Positions 8,629 to 16,876 of a stretch of DNA of 64,000 nucleotides are shown piece after piece. The first letter of the stretch is position 1. Each line of letters opens with the position of its first letter. Origin of the DNA: Mycolicibacterium insubricum (GTDB taxonomy: Bacteria > Actinomycetota > Actinomycetes > Mycobacteriales > Mycobacteriaceae); contig NZ_AP022618.1 in assembly GCF_010731615.1 (NCBI RefSeq), positions 1,798,001 to 1,862,000 of the forward strand, in the 5' to 3' direction. The translations under genes and the position numbers were made by a program. The notes beneath the pieces are model-generated. The model ran no database searches, was not told the DNA's origin, and saw nothing but the letters and a program-made list of their open reading frames with translations.

Positions 8629-9600
8629 ATGCTGATGACGCTTGCGCCGGCAGAGCTGACACGGATCTTCATCACCGCCACCAGGATCAAGGTCTGCGAC
8701 GAGAAGTTCCGCTCGCTGATCCTGACCGGCCAGGTGAGCGCCCAGTACTACTCGCCCCGCGGCCAGGAGATTGTGGCCGCCTCGGTCGGGGCGGCACTGC
8801 GCTCCGACGACTACCTGGTCACCACCTACCGCGGCCTGCACGACCAGCTCGCCAAGGGCGTGCCGATGCGGGAGCTGTGGGCGGAGTTCTTCGGCAAGGC
8901 CACGGGCACCTGCAAGGGCAAGGGCGGCCCCATGCACATCACCCATCCGGACTCCGGCCTGATGGTGACCACCGGCATCGTCGGCAGCGGCCTGCCGATC
9001 GCCAACGGCCTGGCCCTGGCCGCCCAGCTACAGGAAACCGGCCGGGTCACCGTCGTCAACTTCGGTGACGGTGCCACCAACATCGGGGCGTTCCACGAGG
9101 CCTGCAACCTGGCCTCGCTGTGGCGGCTGCCGGTCGTGTTCTGCTGTCACAACAACCACTACGCCGAACACACCGCCTTCGAAGACGGCACCAGCGTGGA
9201 CCGGGTGGCCGATCGCGCTGCCTCTTACAAGATGCCCGGCGTCCGGGTCGACGGCAACGACCCCGTCGCCATGTACGACGCGGCGCGCACCGCCGTGGAC
9301 CGGGCCCGCGCCGGGGACGGGCCGACTCTGCTGGAGGCCATGACCTTCCGGTTCTACGGGCACCAGATGTCGGACCAGAACGAATACATGAAACCCGGTG
9401 AACTGCAGGCCCGGCGCGCCGAGGACCCGGTGCTGCGGATGCGCGCGGCCCTGATCGCCGACGGCGTGCTCACCGAAGACGAAGCCGCGGCCATCGAGGT
9501 GCAGGCGAAGGCCGAAGTGCAGGACGCCTTCGAATTCGCCGAAGCCAGCCCGGTCCCCGACCTTGCCGAGTTGCTGACCGATGTCTACGAAGGGGTATGA
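8629..9600 (+). CDS. Thiamine-diphosphate 2-oxoacid dehydrogenase E1, alpha subunit
   Basis: A 323-residue E1 alpha subunit of the pyruvate/acetoin dehydrogenase group. The ThDP motif GDGATNIGAFHEACNLASLW ending in NNHY is clear. The YRGLHDQLAKG and KGKGGPMHI stretches are typical of the acetoin-type branch. ATG 8629 is chosen; ATG 8635 or TTG 8605 are in frame. The beta subunit starts 4 nt downstream. With it the protein would decarboxylate a 2-oxo acid (or cleave an acyloin) and pass the acyl unit to a lipoyl carrier. The only lipoyl domain in the cluster is the stand-alone one at 16585. Confidence 0.88.
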   Translation: MLMTLAPAELTRIFITATRIKVCDEKFRSLILTGQVSAQYYSPRGQEIVAASVGAALRSDDYLVTTYRGLHDQLAKGVPMRELWAEFFGKATGTCKGKGGPMHITHPDSGLMVTTGIVGSGLPIANGLALAAQLQETGRVTVVNFGDGATNIGAFHEACNLASLWRLPVVFCCHNNHYAEHTAFEDGTSVDRVADRAASYKMPGVRVDGNDPVAMYDAARTAVDRARAGDGPTLLEAMTFRFYGHQMSDQNEYMKPGELQARRAEDPVLRMRAALIADGVLTEDEAAAIEVQAKAEVQDAFEFAEASPVPDLAELLTDVYEGV

Positions 9601-9604
9601 CGCG

Positions 9605-10648
9605 ATGACCGCCGAAACAGGCAGCGAAACCGTGGAAACGACGCCGATGCTCGGCTTCCAGGCCCTCGGCTCGGCCCTTGACGACGCGCTGGCCCGCGAC
9701 CCGTCGGTGATCCTGCTGGGTGAAGACATCGCCGACCCCAGCGGCGGCGTCTTCAAGGTGTCCGCCGGGCTCTCCACCAAGTACGGCACCGACCGGGTAC
9801 GCGCGACCCCGATCAGCGAGCAGGCCATCGTGGGAGCGGCCGTGGGCGCCGCGATAGCCGGCATGAAACCGGTCGCCGAGATCATGCTCATGGACTTTTT
9901 GGCCGTGTGCATGGACCAGGTGTCCAATCACGCCGCGAAACTCCGCTACATGTCCGGCGGCCAGACGACCGTGCCGTTGACCATCCGCTGCGCCGCCGGC
10001 GCCGGAATGCAGTTCGGGGCACAGCATTCCGAGATGCTGGAGGCGTGGCTCACCCACATTCCCGGCCTGAAGGTCGTGGTGCCCAGCAACCCCGCCGACG
10101 CCAAGGGACTGCTCACCGCGGCGATCTTCGACCCCGACCCGGTGGTGGTCGTCGAGCAGAGCCTGCTGTACTTCGCGCCCCCGCAGCCCGTTCCGGTCGG
10201 CCACCACGTCGTGCCGCTCGGATCCGCGGCGACGGTCCGCGCGGGCAATGACATCACCCTGATCAGCTACGGCCGCCAGGTGCACACCGCGCTGGCCGCC
10301 GCCGAGGCGCTGGCGCGGGAGTCGGTGGACGCCGAGGTGATCGACCTGCGCTCGCTCGTCCCGCTGGACGAGAGCCGGATTCTGGAATCGGTGGCCCGGA
10401 CCAAGCACGCTGTGGTGATCCACGAGGCCGTGCGCCGCGGTGGATTCGGCGCCGAACTCGCCGCGATGATCACCGAGAACCTGTTCGACGAGCTCGGGGC
10501 CCCAGTGCAGCGGGTCGCCGGCCCGGTTACCCCGATTCCCTTTGCGAAGACGCTCGAGGACGCCTTCGTACCGGGTGAGGACGCCATCGTGGCCGCGGCG
10601 CGCTCAGCCCTGGCACGGTCGCGCGCCACCGCGGGAACACACGGCTAA
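9605..10648 (+). CDS. Thiamine-diphosphate 2-oxoacid dehydrogenase E1, beta subunit
   Basis: A 347-residue E1 beta subunit (transketolase pyrimidine-binding plus C-terminal domain). LLGEDIADPSGGVFKVSAGL, TPISEQAIVGAAVGAA and the GAQHSEMLEAWLTHIPGLKV stretch are typical of PDH/acetoin E1 beta. The C-terminal domain has VIDLRSLVPLD and VVIHEAVRRGGFG. ATG 9605 is used, with an AAGGGG site upstream; an ATG at 9581 overlapping the alpha gene is possible. It pairs with the alpha subunit. No E2 acyltransferase or E3 gene follows; the next gene is an acyl-CoA ligase 6 nt on. Confidence 0.9.
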   Translation: MTAETGSETVETTPMLGFQALGSALDDALARDPSVILLGEDIADPSGGVFKVSAGLSTKYGTDRVRATPISEQAIVGAAVGAAIAGMKPVAEIMLMDFLAVCMDQVSNHAAKLRYMSGGQTTVPLTIRCAAGAGMQFGAQHSEMLEAWLTHIPGLKVVVPSNPADAKGLLTAAIFDPDPVVVVEQSLLYFAPPQPVPVGHHVVPLGSAATVRAGNDITLISYGRQVHTALAAAEALARESVDAEVIDLRSLVPLDESRILESVARTKHAVVIHEAVRRGGFGAELAAMITENLFDELGAPVQRVAGPVTPIPFAKTLEDAFVPGEDAIVAAARSALARSRATAGTHG

Positions 10649-10654
10649 CCTCCC

Positions 10655-12196
10655 GTGGTGCATGCGATCGAGCAATACGCGCGCCGGGATCCGGCCGCGG
10701 TGGCGCTGTCCGACGGCTCGACCTCGTGGACCTGGGCGCAGCTCAACGCCCACCTGAACCGGACGGTGAATTGGCTTCTGGCGCAGCAGGTTCCACAGGG
10801 ACAGCGAGTGGCCGTGATGGGCACCAACAGCGCACACGTCGCGCTGGCGCACCTGGCCACTACTTACGCCGGGTTGTCCGCGGTACCGGTGAACTATCAC
10901 CTGACCGCTGACGAGGTCGGCTACATCTTGCGCGACGCCGCCGTGCACACGGTGCTGTGCAGCGCCGACGTGGCCGCGACCGTCCGCGCGGCGGCAGACG
11001 TCGCGGTGCTGGCCTGGGGCGCCGCCGGACCCCCGGGTGCCCCGGACGTACCGGACTTCGACGCCGCGATCGCGCAGTGCCCGGACACCGAACCGTCCGC
11101 CGACATCGCGCCCGCCAAGCCGCTGTACTACACGTCGGGAACCACCGGCTATCCCAAGGGCGTCGAACTGCCCGACCAGATGTTCCCCGGCGGCGCGTCG
11201 ATGGTCGAATACGTCCAGCGCGTGGTCGATTCACCGGTCCGCACACCCGGCAAGCATCTGGTGGTGGCCCCCATGCACCACACCGGACCGATGACCGGGG
11301 TGCGCGGCATCCTCGCCGGCTCACCGCTGGTGATCGTGCCGAAGTTCGACGCCGAGCGGGTGCTCGCCACCATCGAACGCGAACGCACCGAAGCCACCAT
11401 GATGGTGCCCACCCACTTCTCCCGCCTGCTGGCTCTGCCGGCCGAGGTCCGCGAACGCCACGACGTCGCCAGCATGCGCAGCATCGTGCACACCGGTGCG
11501 GCCTGCCCGGTCGAGGTGAAGCAGGCGATGATCGACTGGTTCGGCCCGATCCTCGTCGAGGCGTACGGCTCCACCGAGGCCGGCACCGTCACGCTGATCA
11601 ACTCGACCGAGTGGCTCGAGCACCCGGGTTCGGTGGGACGGGCCATGCCCGGCTACGAGCTGAGCATCCGCTCCGAGGACGGTGATCCACTTCCCGTCGG
11701 GGCGGCCGGTCTGGTCTGTGTCCGGTCGACCAGCGACCATCGCCCGAGCTATCACGGCGACCCGGAGAAGACCCGACGCAGTTACGTCGCCGACGGCGTC
11801 TTCGCGCTCGGCGAGATCGGCTACCTCGACGCCGACGGCTACCTGTTCCTGACCGACCGTGCCTCCGACATGGTCGTCAGCGGCGGCGTGAACATTTATC
11901 CCGCCGAGTCCGAGGCCGTGCTGCGCCGGCACCCGGGAGTCGTCGACGTCGCCGTCATCGGCATTCCGCACGACGACCTGGGCGAACAACTGTGTGCCCT
12001 GGTGGTCAGCGACGACCCCGGTCTCGATCCCGCCGAACTGGCCTGCTGGACACGAGAACGGTTGGCGCACTACAAGTGTCCGAACTTAGTCGAGATGGTC
12101 GACTTCGATCTGCGATCGGTGATGGGGAAATTGAACAAGCGGCAGCTGCGGGACCGGTATCTGGCCGGGATGCACCCCGCGGGGATCGGTGGGTAG
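10655..12196 (+). CDS. Acyl-CoA synthetase / AMP-dependent ligase (FadD-like)
   Basis: A 513-residue ANL-superfamily ligase. The P-loop-like motif YYTSGTTGYPKGV, the EAYGSTEAG motif, the hinge GYLFLTDRASDMVVSGG and the C-terminal catalytic Lys region (GKLNKRQLRD) are all present, so it should form acyl-AMP and then acyl-CoA. The GTG start lies 6 nt after the E1 beta stop, and the following acyl-CoA dehydrogenase begins 4 nt after its stop. It probably activates the carboxylate made by the aldehyde dehydrogenases for beta-oxidation-like steps. Chain type cannot be read from the sequence. Confidence 0.9.
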   Translation: MVHAIEQYARRDPAAVALSDGSTSWTWAQLNAHLNRTVNWLLAQQVPQGQRVAVMGTNSAHVALAHLATTYAGLSAVPVNYHLTADEVGYILRDAAVHTVLCSADVAATVRAAADVAVLAWGAAGPPGAPDVPDFDAAIAQCPDTEPSADIAPAKPLYYTSGTTGYPKGVELPDQMFPGGASMVEYVQRVVDSPVRTPGKHLVVAPMHHTGPMTGVRGILAGSPLVIVPKFDAERVLATIERERTEATMMVPTHFSRLLALPAEVRERHDVASMRSIVHTGAACPVEVKQAMIDWFGPILVEAYGSTEAGTVTLINSTEWLEHPGSVGRAMPGYELSIRSEDGDPLPVGAAGLVCVRSTSDHRPSYHGDPEKTRRSYVADGVFALGEIGYLDADGYLFLTDRASDMVVSGGVNIYPAESEAVLRRHPGVVDVAVIGIPHDDLGEQLCALVVSDDPGLDPAELACWTRERLAHYKCPNLVEMVDFDLRSVMGKLNKRQLRDRYLAGMHPAGIGG

Positions 12197-12200
12197 GGCG

Positions 12201-13262
12201 ATGACAGATACCGCCGAACTGACACGGACGGCCGGATCCGGCGAGTTCGTGTTCACCGAGGAACACGACGCTCTGCGCGATGTGCTCGGCGACTTCTTCG
12301 CCGACGCAGGCGAGACCGGTTGGCACAGGTTGCTCTCCGACGTCGGCGTCGACGAGATCGTCTTCGACACCGGCGAATCCACCGCCGTCGACCTGACGAT
12401 CCTCGCCGAGCAGGCAGGCGCGGCGCTGTTCGGCGGCCCGCTGCTGCCCGGCGTGGCCGTGGGCGCACTGGCGGCATATGCGGGCGATACGTCGCTGGTC
12501 GAGCCGCTGCGCGACGGTACTCGGACGGTCGGCTTCGCCGGCCCCGAAGCCGAACTCGGTACGAATGCGTCCGGCGGTGTCGACGCGCTGCTGCAACCGA
12601 TCTGGAACGGCCCCGGCGCCGACCGCGTCCTGGTCACCGGGACCCTCGACGGCGCACCCGCGGTAGCCCTGATCACCGGTATCGACAGCGCGGTCGAGGA
12701 GCTCTCCGGACTGGACCTGTCTCGACCGCTGGGCAGACTGGCGATCACCGGCGTCGAACCGACGGTGCTGCTTCGCGGTGACGACGCCGAGGCGGCGGCG
12801 GCCGCGATCGCCCGGCGCACCGGCCTGCTGACCGCGGCGGAGCTGCTCGGTGCGGCCCAGCACGTCCTGGACGGCACGGTCGGATACGTCGACAAACGGG
12901 TCCAATTCGGCCGCACCATCGGTTCTTTCCAAGCGGTCAAACATCGCCTGGTTGATCTGCTGGCCGCGGTCGAACTCACCCGCTCAGCCGTCTACGGTGC
13001 GGCCTGGCGGCTCACCGACGATCCGGGGTCCCCGGGCACCGACATCGACCTGGCCGTGGCGGCGGTACTGTCCCGGCAGACGGCGCTGGCCGTCACCAAG
13101 GCCGCCGTCCAGCTGCACGGTGGCATCGCCATCACCTGGGAGCACTGGGCACACCGCTATCTGCGGAGAGCCAACTCGACGGTCGCGCTGACCGGTTCAC
13201 CGAGCGCGTGGCGGCAGCGCCTGGCCGACCTCATCGATCGACGGGACGGATACGGTGTCTGA
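12201..13262 (+). CDS. Acyl-CoA dehydrogenase, short subunit of a probable heteromer
   Basis: A 353-residue member of the acyl-CoA dehydrogenase superfamily. The N-terminal half is divergent. The C-terminal helical domain is well kept (RVQFGRTIGSFQAVKHRLVD, then KAAVQLHGGIAITWEH). Such short forms pair with a longer partner in mycobacterial FadE heterotetramers acting on polycyclic or steroid-like CoA esters. The next gene is a longer acyl-CoA dehydrogenase whose GTG overlaps this stop by 8 nt, which fits a co-folded pair. FAD-binding residues may be split between subunits, as known for steroid-degrading FadE pairs. Confidence 0.85.
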   Translation: MTDTAELTRTAGSGEFVFTEEHDALRDVLGDFFADAGETGWHRLLSDVGVDEIVFDTGESTAVDLTILAEQAGAALFGGPLLPGVAVGALAAYAGDTSLVEPLRDGTRTVGFAGPEAELGTNASGGVDALLQPIWNGPGADRVLVTGTLDGAPAVALITGIDSAVEELSGLDLSRPLGRLAITGVEPTVLLRGDDAEAAAAAIARRTGLLTAAELLGAAQHVLDGTVGYVDKRVQFGRTIGSFQAVKHRLVDLLAAVELTRSAVYGAAWRLTDDPGSPGTDIDLAVAAVLSRQTALAVTKAAVQLHGGIAITWEHWAHRYLRRANSTVALTGSPSAWRQRLADLIDRRDGYGV

Positions 13263-14448
13263 AGAACTTCGCGCCGAGGTGCAAGCCTGGGTCGGCGAAC
13301 ATCTCCCCGGGAAATTTCGCGACGCCGTGGCGCCCGGCAGCCTCGCGCTGCTGGCCGACATCGACGCCGAGGCCGCCGCCGCCTGGTACGCCGCACTGGG
13401 CGAGCGCGGCTACACCGTGCCGCACTGGCCGCGCGAACACGGTGGTCTCGGCTACAGCGAGCAACAGGCCGCGGTGGTCCGATCGGTACTCGTCGAGCAG
13501 GGCGCGGGTCTGCCGGATCACTACTTCGTCCCGCTGATGCTGATCGGGCCGGCCATCATGGCCTGGGGCACCCCCGAACAGCAGCGCACCTACCTGCCCG
13601 GGATCGTCGCCGGCGCCGGCATGTGGTGCCAGCTCTTCAGCGAACCGGGAGCGGGTTCGGACCTGGCCAGCCTGGCCACCCGCGCGGTGCCCGAAGACGG
13701 TCGGGCCTGGCGGGTCAACGGTCAGAAGGTATGGAGCTCGTTCGCCACCGAGTCCCGCTATGGGATGCTGCTGGCGCGCACCGATCCGGATCAGCCGAAA
13801 AACGCGGGAATCACCTGCTTTCTGGTCGACATGACGGCGCCGGGTGTGACCGTTCGCCCGCTGCGCCAACTCACCGGCGACGAGCACTTCTGCGAGGTGT
13901 TCCTCGAAGATCTGATGCTCGGACCCGAAACCGTCCTCGGACCGGTCAACGAGGGCTGGCGCGTCGCCATGACCACCCTGAACGCCGAACGTTCCGGGCT
14001 CTCGGAAACCTCCAGCGCCAGCGGATACCCGCTGCAACCGGTACTCGAGCTGGCTCGGCGCACCGGACGCTGGAGAGATCCCCTGGTCCGAGACCGGCTG
14101 ACGGACCTGTTCGTTACCGAACATGCACTGGCACTGACCAACCTGCGTTCGGTTGCCGAGTCCCGCACCTCCGGCGGATCCCCCACGGGGTCGATCACCA
14201 AGCTGGTGCTCTCGGAGCTCTCCCAGGAGATCAGCGAACTCGGCTTCGAACTGGGCGCAGCGCAGGCGGCGTACTGGGACGACGTCATGCCGCCGGAGAC
14301 CCATGCGCTCCTGGACAGCCGTCGATTCACCATCGCCGGTGGAACGTCGGAAGTGCAGCGCAACATCGTCGGTGAGCGGGTGCTGGGCCTGGAACGGGAG
14401 ATCGATCCGGGACGCGGCAAGCCGTGGCGTGAACTCCGGCGCGGTTGA
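13255..14448 (+). CDS. Acyl-CoA dehydrogenase, long subunit
   Basis: A 397-residue acyl-CoA dehydrogenase. It has the FAD-binding QLFSEPGAGSDLASL region, VNGQKVWSS, and the C-terminal FTIAGGTSEVQRNIVGERVL. The N-terminal YTVPHWPREHGGLGYSEQQ is typical of FadE proteins. It overlaps the preceding short subunit and is followed 2 nt later by the ferredoxin gene. It should introduce an alpha,beta double bond in a CoA ester. The pairing with 12201-13262 is inferred from overlap and family habit. Confidence 0.9.
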   Translation: MSEELRAEVQAWVGEHLPGKFRDAVAPGSLALLADIDAEAAAAWYAALGERGYTVPHWPREHGGLGYSEQQAAVVRSVLVEQGAGLPDHYFVPLMLIGPAIMAWGTPEQQRTYLPGIVAGAGMWCQLFSEPGAGSDLASLATRAVPEDGRAWRVNGQKVWSSFATESRYGMLLARTDPDQPKNAGITCFLVDMTAPGVTVRPLRQLTGDEHFCEVFLEDLMLGPETVLGPVNEGWRVAMTTLNAERSGLSETSSASGYPLQPVLELARRTGRWRDPLVRDRLTDLFVTEHALALTNLRSVAESRTSGGSPTGSITKLVLSELSQEISELGFELGAAQAAYWDDVMPPETHALLDSRRFTIAGGTSEVQRNIVGERVLGLEREIDPGRGKPWRELRRG

Positions 14449-14449
14449 C

Positions 14450-14794
14450 GTGCCAACCGTCACCGTCGCGCCGTCCGGAATCACCTTCGAGGCCGCTCCG
14501 GGCCAGACGGTGATGGCCGCCGCGGTGGCTGCCGGCCTGCGCTGGCCGACGGTCTGCGGCGGAAACGGCGACTGCCTGGTCTGCCACGTCGGGGTCTTGG
14601 CGGGAGCCCAGCACCTGGCCGAACCCTCGGCGGCCGAGACACAGGCGGTGCGCAACCTCAGGGGAGATCGGGGCGGGCGCGGCGAGCATGTCCGGTTGGC
14701 CTGCCAGGCGGGCGTGCTGGGCGACGTAGTTGTGGAAAAGCGTGGCGTCCGGAGACAGCGCAACCAGACAGAACAGGAGGAGTCGAGTGGCTGA
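14450..14794 (+). CDS. 2Fe-2S ferredoxin
   Basis: A 114-residue ferredoxin. The cluster ligands are visible as C-x5-C-x2-C (VCGGNGDCLVCHVG) and a fourth Cys in RLACQAG. GTG 14450 begins just after the acyl-CoA dehydrogenase stop. The C-terminus after the last Cys is basic (VVVEKRGVRRQR). It may donate electrons to the Rieske oxygenase or to a P450 of the cluster. Its stop overlaps the start of the DUF35 gene. No ferredoxin reductase is encoded beside it. Confidence 0.85.
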   Translation: MPTVTVAPSGITFEAAPGQTVMAAAVAAGLRWPTVCGGNGDCLVCHVGVLAGAQHLAEPSAAETQAVRNLRGDRGGRGEHVRLACQAGVLGDVVVEKRGVRRQRNQTEQEESSG

Positions 14795-15218
14795 GCTCAT
14801 CGATCCCGGCATCATGGAGGTCGTCGACGGCCGGCTCAGGCTGCTCGGCGGCCGCTGCGGCGCCTGCGGCGAGGTCGAATTCCCACGCAAGCAGTCGTGC
14901 CGCGACTGCGGCGGGGCGGACATCACCGACATGCCGCTGGCCGACCACGGCGTGCTGTGGAGCTGGACCGTGCAACGGTTTCCGCCACCGAGCCCCCCGT
15001 ACTACGGCCCCGCCGACGAGTTCGTGCCATTCGGCGTGGGCTACGTGGAACTTCTCGGTGAGGTCGTCGTGGAGACACGGCTGACGGAATCGGACCCGGA
15101 CCGGTTGCGGATCGGCATGCCGATGGTGCTCACCGGCGTCGACGTCGTCACCGAATCCGGCGAGATCGCCCAGACTTTCGCCTTTGCACCGGCTGGAGAA
15201 CAGGGAGATCCGTCATGA
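14787..15218 (+). CDS. DUF35 / OB-fold acyl-CoA-binding protein with zinc ribbon
   Basis: A 143-residue protein with an N-terminal rubredoxin-like zinc ribbon (CGACGEVEFPRKQSCRDCG) and a C-terminal OB-fold. GTG 14787 has an AGGAGGAG ribosome site and lies within the end of the ferredoxin gene. DUF35 proteins pair with SCP-x/thiolase-like partners. In mycobacterial cholesterol breakdown such a pair (Ltp2 with the DUF35 part of ChsH2) is a retro-aldolase. The next gene is exactly such a partner and overlaps by 4 nt, so a two-subunit thiolase or aldolase is likely. Confidence 0.88.
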   Translation: MAELIDPGIMEVVDGRLRLLGGRCGACGEVEFPRKQSCRDCGGADITDMPLADHGVLWSWTVQRFPPPSPPYYGPADEFVPFGVGYVELLGEVVVETRLTESDPDRLRIGMPMVLTGVDVVTESGEIAQTFAFAPAGEQGDPS

Positions 15219-16360
15219 CATCGGTGGCAATCGTCGGTGTCGGTTGCCGGCCGTTCGGGCGCTTCCAGGACACCTCGGTACGGGCCGAAGCGGTCACCGC
15301 GGTGCGCCAGGCGCTGGCCGATGCATCGGTGACCTGGCCGCAGATCGACTACGCCGTCGGCGGCAGCATGTCCGCCGGCACCGCCGACACCTTGGTGTCG
15401 GACCTTGGACTGACCGGCGTCCCGTTCCTCAACGTCATCAACGGCTGTGCGACGGGCAGCAGTTCCCTCATCTCCGCCGTGCACACCATCGAGGCCGGGG
15501 CGGCCGATCTCGCCGTGGTGGTCGGATTCGACTCGCACCCGCGCGGCGCGTTCACCATCGACCCGGCCGCGCTGGGGCTCGGCGACTGGTACGGGCCGAC
15601 AGGTCTGGCACTGACCTCGCAATTCTTCGCACTGAAGATCCGGCGCTATCTGCATGAATTCGGTCTGCCGGCACGGCTGCTGGCCGCGGTGGCGGCGAAG
15701 GCATTCCGCAACGGATCGCTCAATCCCAACGCCTGGCGGCGGAAACCGCTGTCGGAGGCCGACATCGCGGCGTCGATGATGCTGTCGGATCCGCTGCGGC
15801 AGTACATGCTGTGCTCGCCGGGCGACGGCGCCACCGCCCTGGTGTTGTGCAACGCGAAGAAAGCCAAGCAGCTGAGCCCCCACCCGGTGTACGTCGCGTC
15901 GTCGGTGGTGCGCACACGTCGTCCCGGATCCTTCGAGGTCCTCAGCCCGTCGCTGTCGATTCGCCGCGGGGTCAGCCCGACCGTCGACGCCGCGGCCGCC
16001 GCATTCGAGCAGGCCGGTATCGGGCCCGCCGACGTCGATCTGGCCCAATTGCAAGACACCGATGCCGGCGCCGAGATCATCCATATGGCCGAGACCGGGC
16101 TGTGCGCCGATGGCGAACAGACCGAGCTCATCGACTCCGGTGCAACCGAACTCACCGGCCGCCTGCCGATCAACACCGACGGCGGCTGTCTGGCCAACGG
16201 TGAACCGATCGGCGCGTCGGGCCTGCGGCAGATCCACGAGAACGTGCTGCAACTGCGCGGTGCCGCCGGCGATCGGCAGGTCGCCGGGCAACCCCGAGTG
16301 GCACTGTCCCACGTCTACGGGGCGCCCGGGCTGAGCGGCTGCACGGTTCTCACCAGATAG
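15215..16360 (+). CDS. SCP-x-type thiolase / lipid-transfer-protein aldolase
   Basis: A 381-residue thiolase-fold protein of the lipid-transfer (SCP-x) group. The nucleophile region NGCATGSSS keeps a Cys, and the C-terminus ends with the shortened SHVYGAPGLSGCTVLTR. It overlaps the DUF35 gene by 4 nt (ATGA). It should cleave a C-C bond in a CoA thioester, either thiolytically or by retro-aldol reaction with the DUF35 partner. The retained Cys leaves thiolysis open. The role as the chain-shortening step of this operon is inferred. Confidence 0.87.
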   Translation: MTSVAIVGVGCRPFGRFQDTSVRAEAVTAVRQALADASVTWPQIDYAVGGSMSAGTADTLVSDLGLTGVPFLNVINGCATGSSSLISAVHTIEAGAADLAVVVGFDSHPRGAFTIDPAALGLGDWYGPTGLALTSQFFALKIRRYLHEFGLPARLLAAVAAKAFRNGSLNPNAWRRKPLSEADIAASMMLSDPLRQYMLCSPGDGATALVLCNAKKAKQLSPHPVYVASSVVRTRRPGSFEVLSPSLSIRRGVSPTVDAAAAAFEQAGIGPADVDLAQLQDTDAGAEIIHMAETGLCADGEQTELIDSGATELTGRLPINTDGGCLANGEPIGASGLRQIHENVLQLRGAAGDRQVAGQPRVALSHVYGAPGLSGCTVLTR

Positions 16361-16369
16361 GAGTAGGCG

Positions 16370-16561
16370 ATGAAGGTGACCGTCGACACCGACCGGTGCG
16401 TTGGAAACGGCGTGTGCGAGGCCCTGTCGCCCGACCTCTTCCAGGTCGGCGACAACGGACAGGCCGAAGTGCTCGTCGAGCAGATACCCGCAGAGCAAGA
16501 AGCCTCGGTGCGACAGACGGTGGATTCCTGCCCCGCACTCGCACTGAGATTGTCCGGCTGA
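16370..16561 (+). CDS. 3Fe-4S ferredoxin, P450-partner type
   Basis: A 63-residue ferredoxin with three cluster Cys residues (DRCVGNGVC near residues 10-16, and DSCPAL near the C-terminus); the second ligand position of a 4Fe-4S set is not Cys, so a 3Fe-4S cluster is expected. Such proteins are the usual electron donors to actinobacterial P450s. A probable client is the P450 at the window start. It begins 9 nt after the thiolase stop, within the operon. Confidence 0.9.
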   Translation: MKVTVDTDRCVGNGVCEALSPDLFQVGDNGQAEVLVEQIPAEQEASVRQTVDSCPALALRLSG

Positions 16562-16584
16562 ACGAACCCGAAAGGCGCGAACAC

Positions 16585-16815
16585 GTGGATATAAAAATGC
16601 CGAAACTCGACGTGACGATGACCGAGGGATCCTTCCTCGGCTGGCTGGTGCCCGACGGCGCGGCCGTCGCCGAGGGCGAGGACCTCTATTCGGTCGGTAC
16701 CGACAAGGTCACGGTCGACATTCCAGCCCCGTGCGCCGGTGTGCTCCGCTACGGCGATGCGGTGGAAGACGAAACATACTCGGTCGGAACGGTTCTAGGC
16801 GCCCTGCAGACGTAG
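16585..16815 (+). CDS. Stand-alone lipoyl (biotinyl/lipoyl) carrier domain
   Basis: A 76-residue protein that is nothing but a lipoyl domain. The modified Lys is Lys41 in VGTDKVTVDIPAP, and MPKLDVTMTEG at the N-terminus is typical of E2 lipoyl domains. The GTG start follows GAAAGGCG; ATG 16597 is an alternative. In 2-oxoacid dehydrogenases this domain is fused to the E2 acyltransferase, and here the rest of E2 is absent. It is the last gene of the operon and probably accepts acyl groups from E1 alpha/beta at 8629-10648, or works with an E2/E3 encoded elsewhere. Confidence 0.88.
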   Translation: MDIKMPKLDVTMTEGSFLGWLVPDGAAVAEGEDLYSVGTDKVTVDIPAPCAGVLRYGDAVEDETYSVGTVLGALQT

Positions 16816-16816
16816 G

Positions 16817-16837
16817 GGTGCCGCCGGCCGCGGCACC
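16817..16837. terminator. Hairpin between convergent genes
   Basis: GGTGCCGC-CGGCC-GCGGCACC forms an 8-bp perfect stem 1 nt after the lipoyl-domain stop. It lies in the 61-nt gap before the end of the convergent P450-reductase gene. There is no T tract, as is common for mycobacterial terminators. Confidence 0.6.
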
Positions 16838-16876
16838 GGGCCGCCGGCGAACGGTAGGCCGTGCGTGACAACGAAC

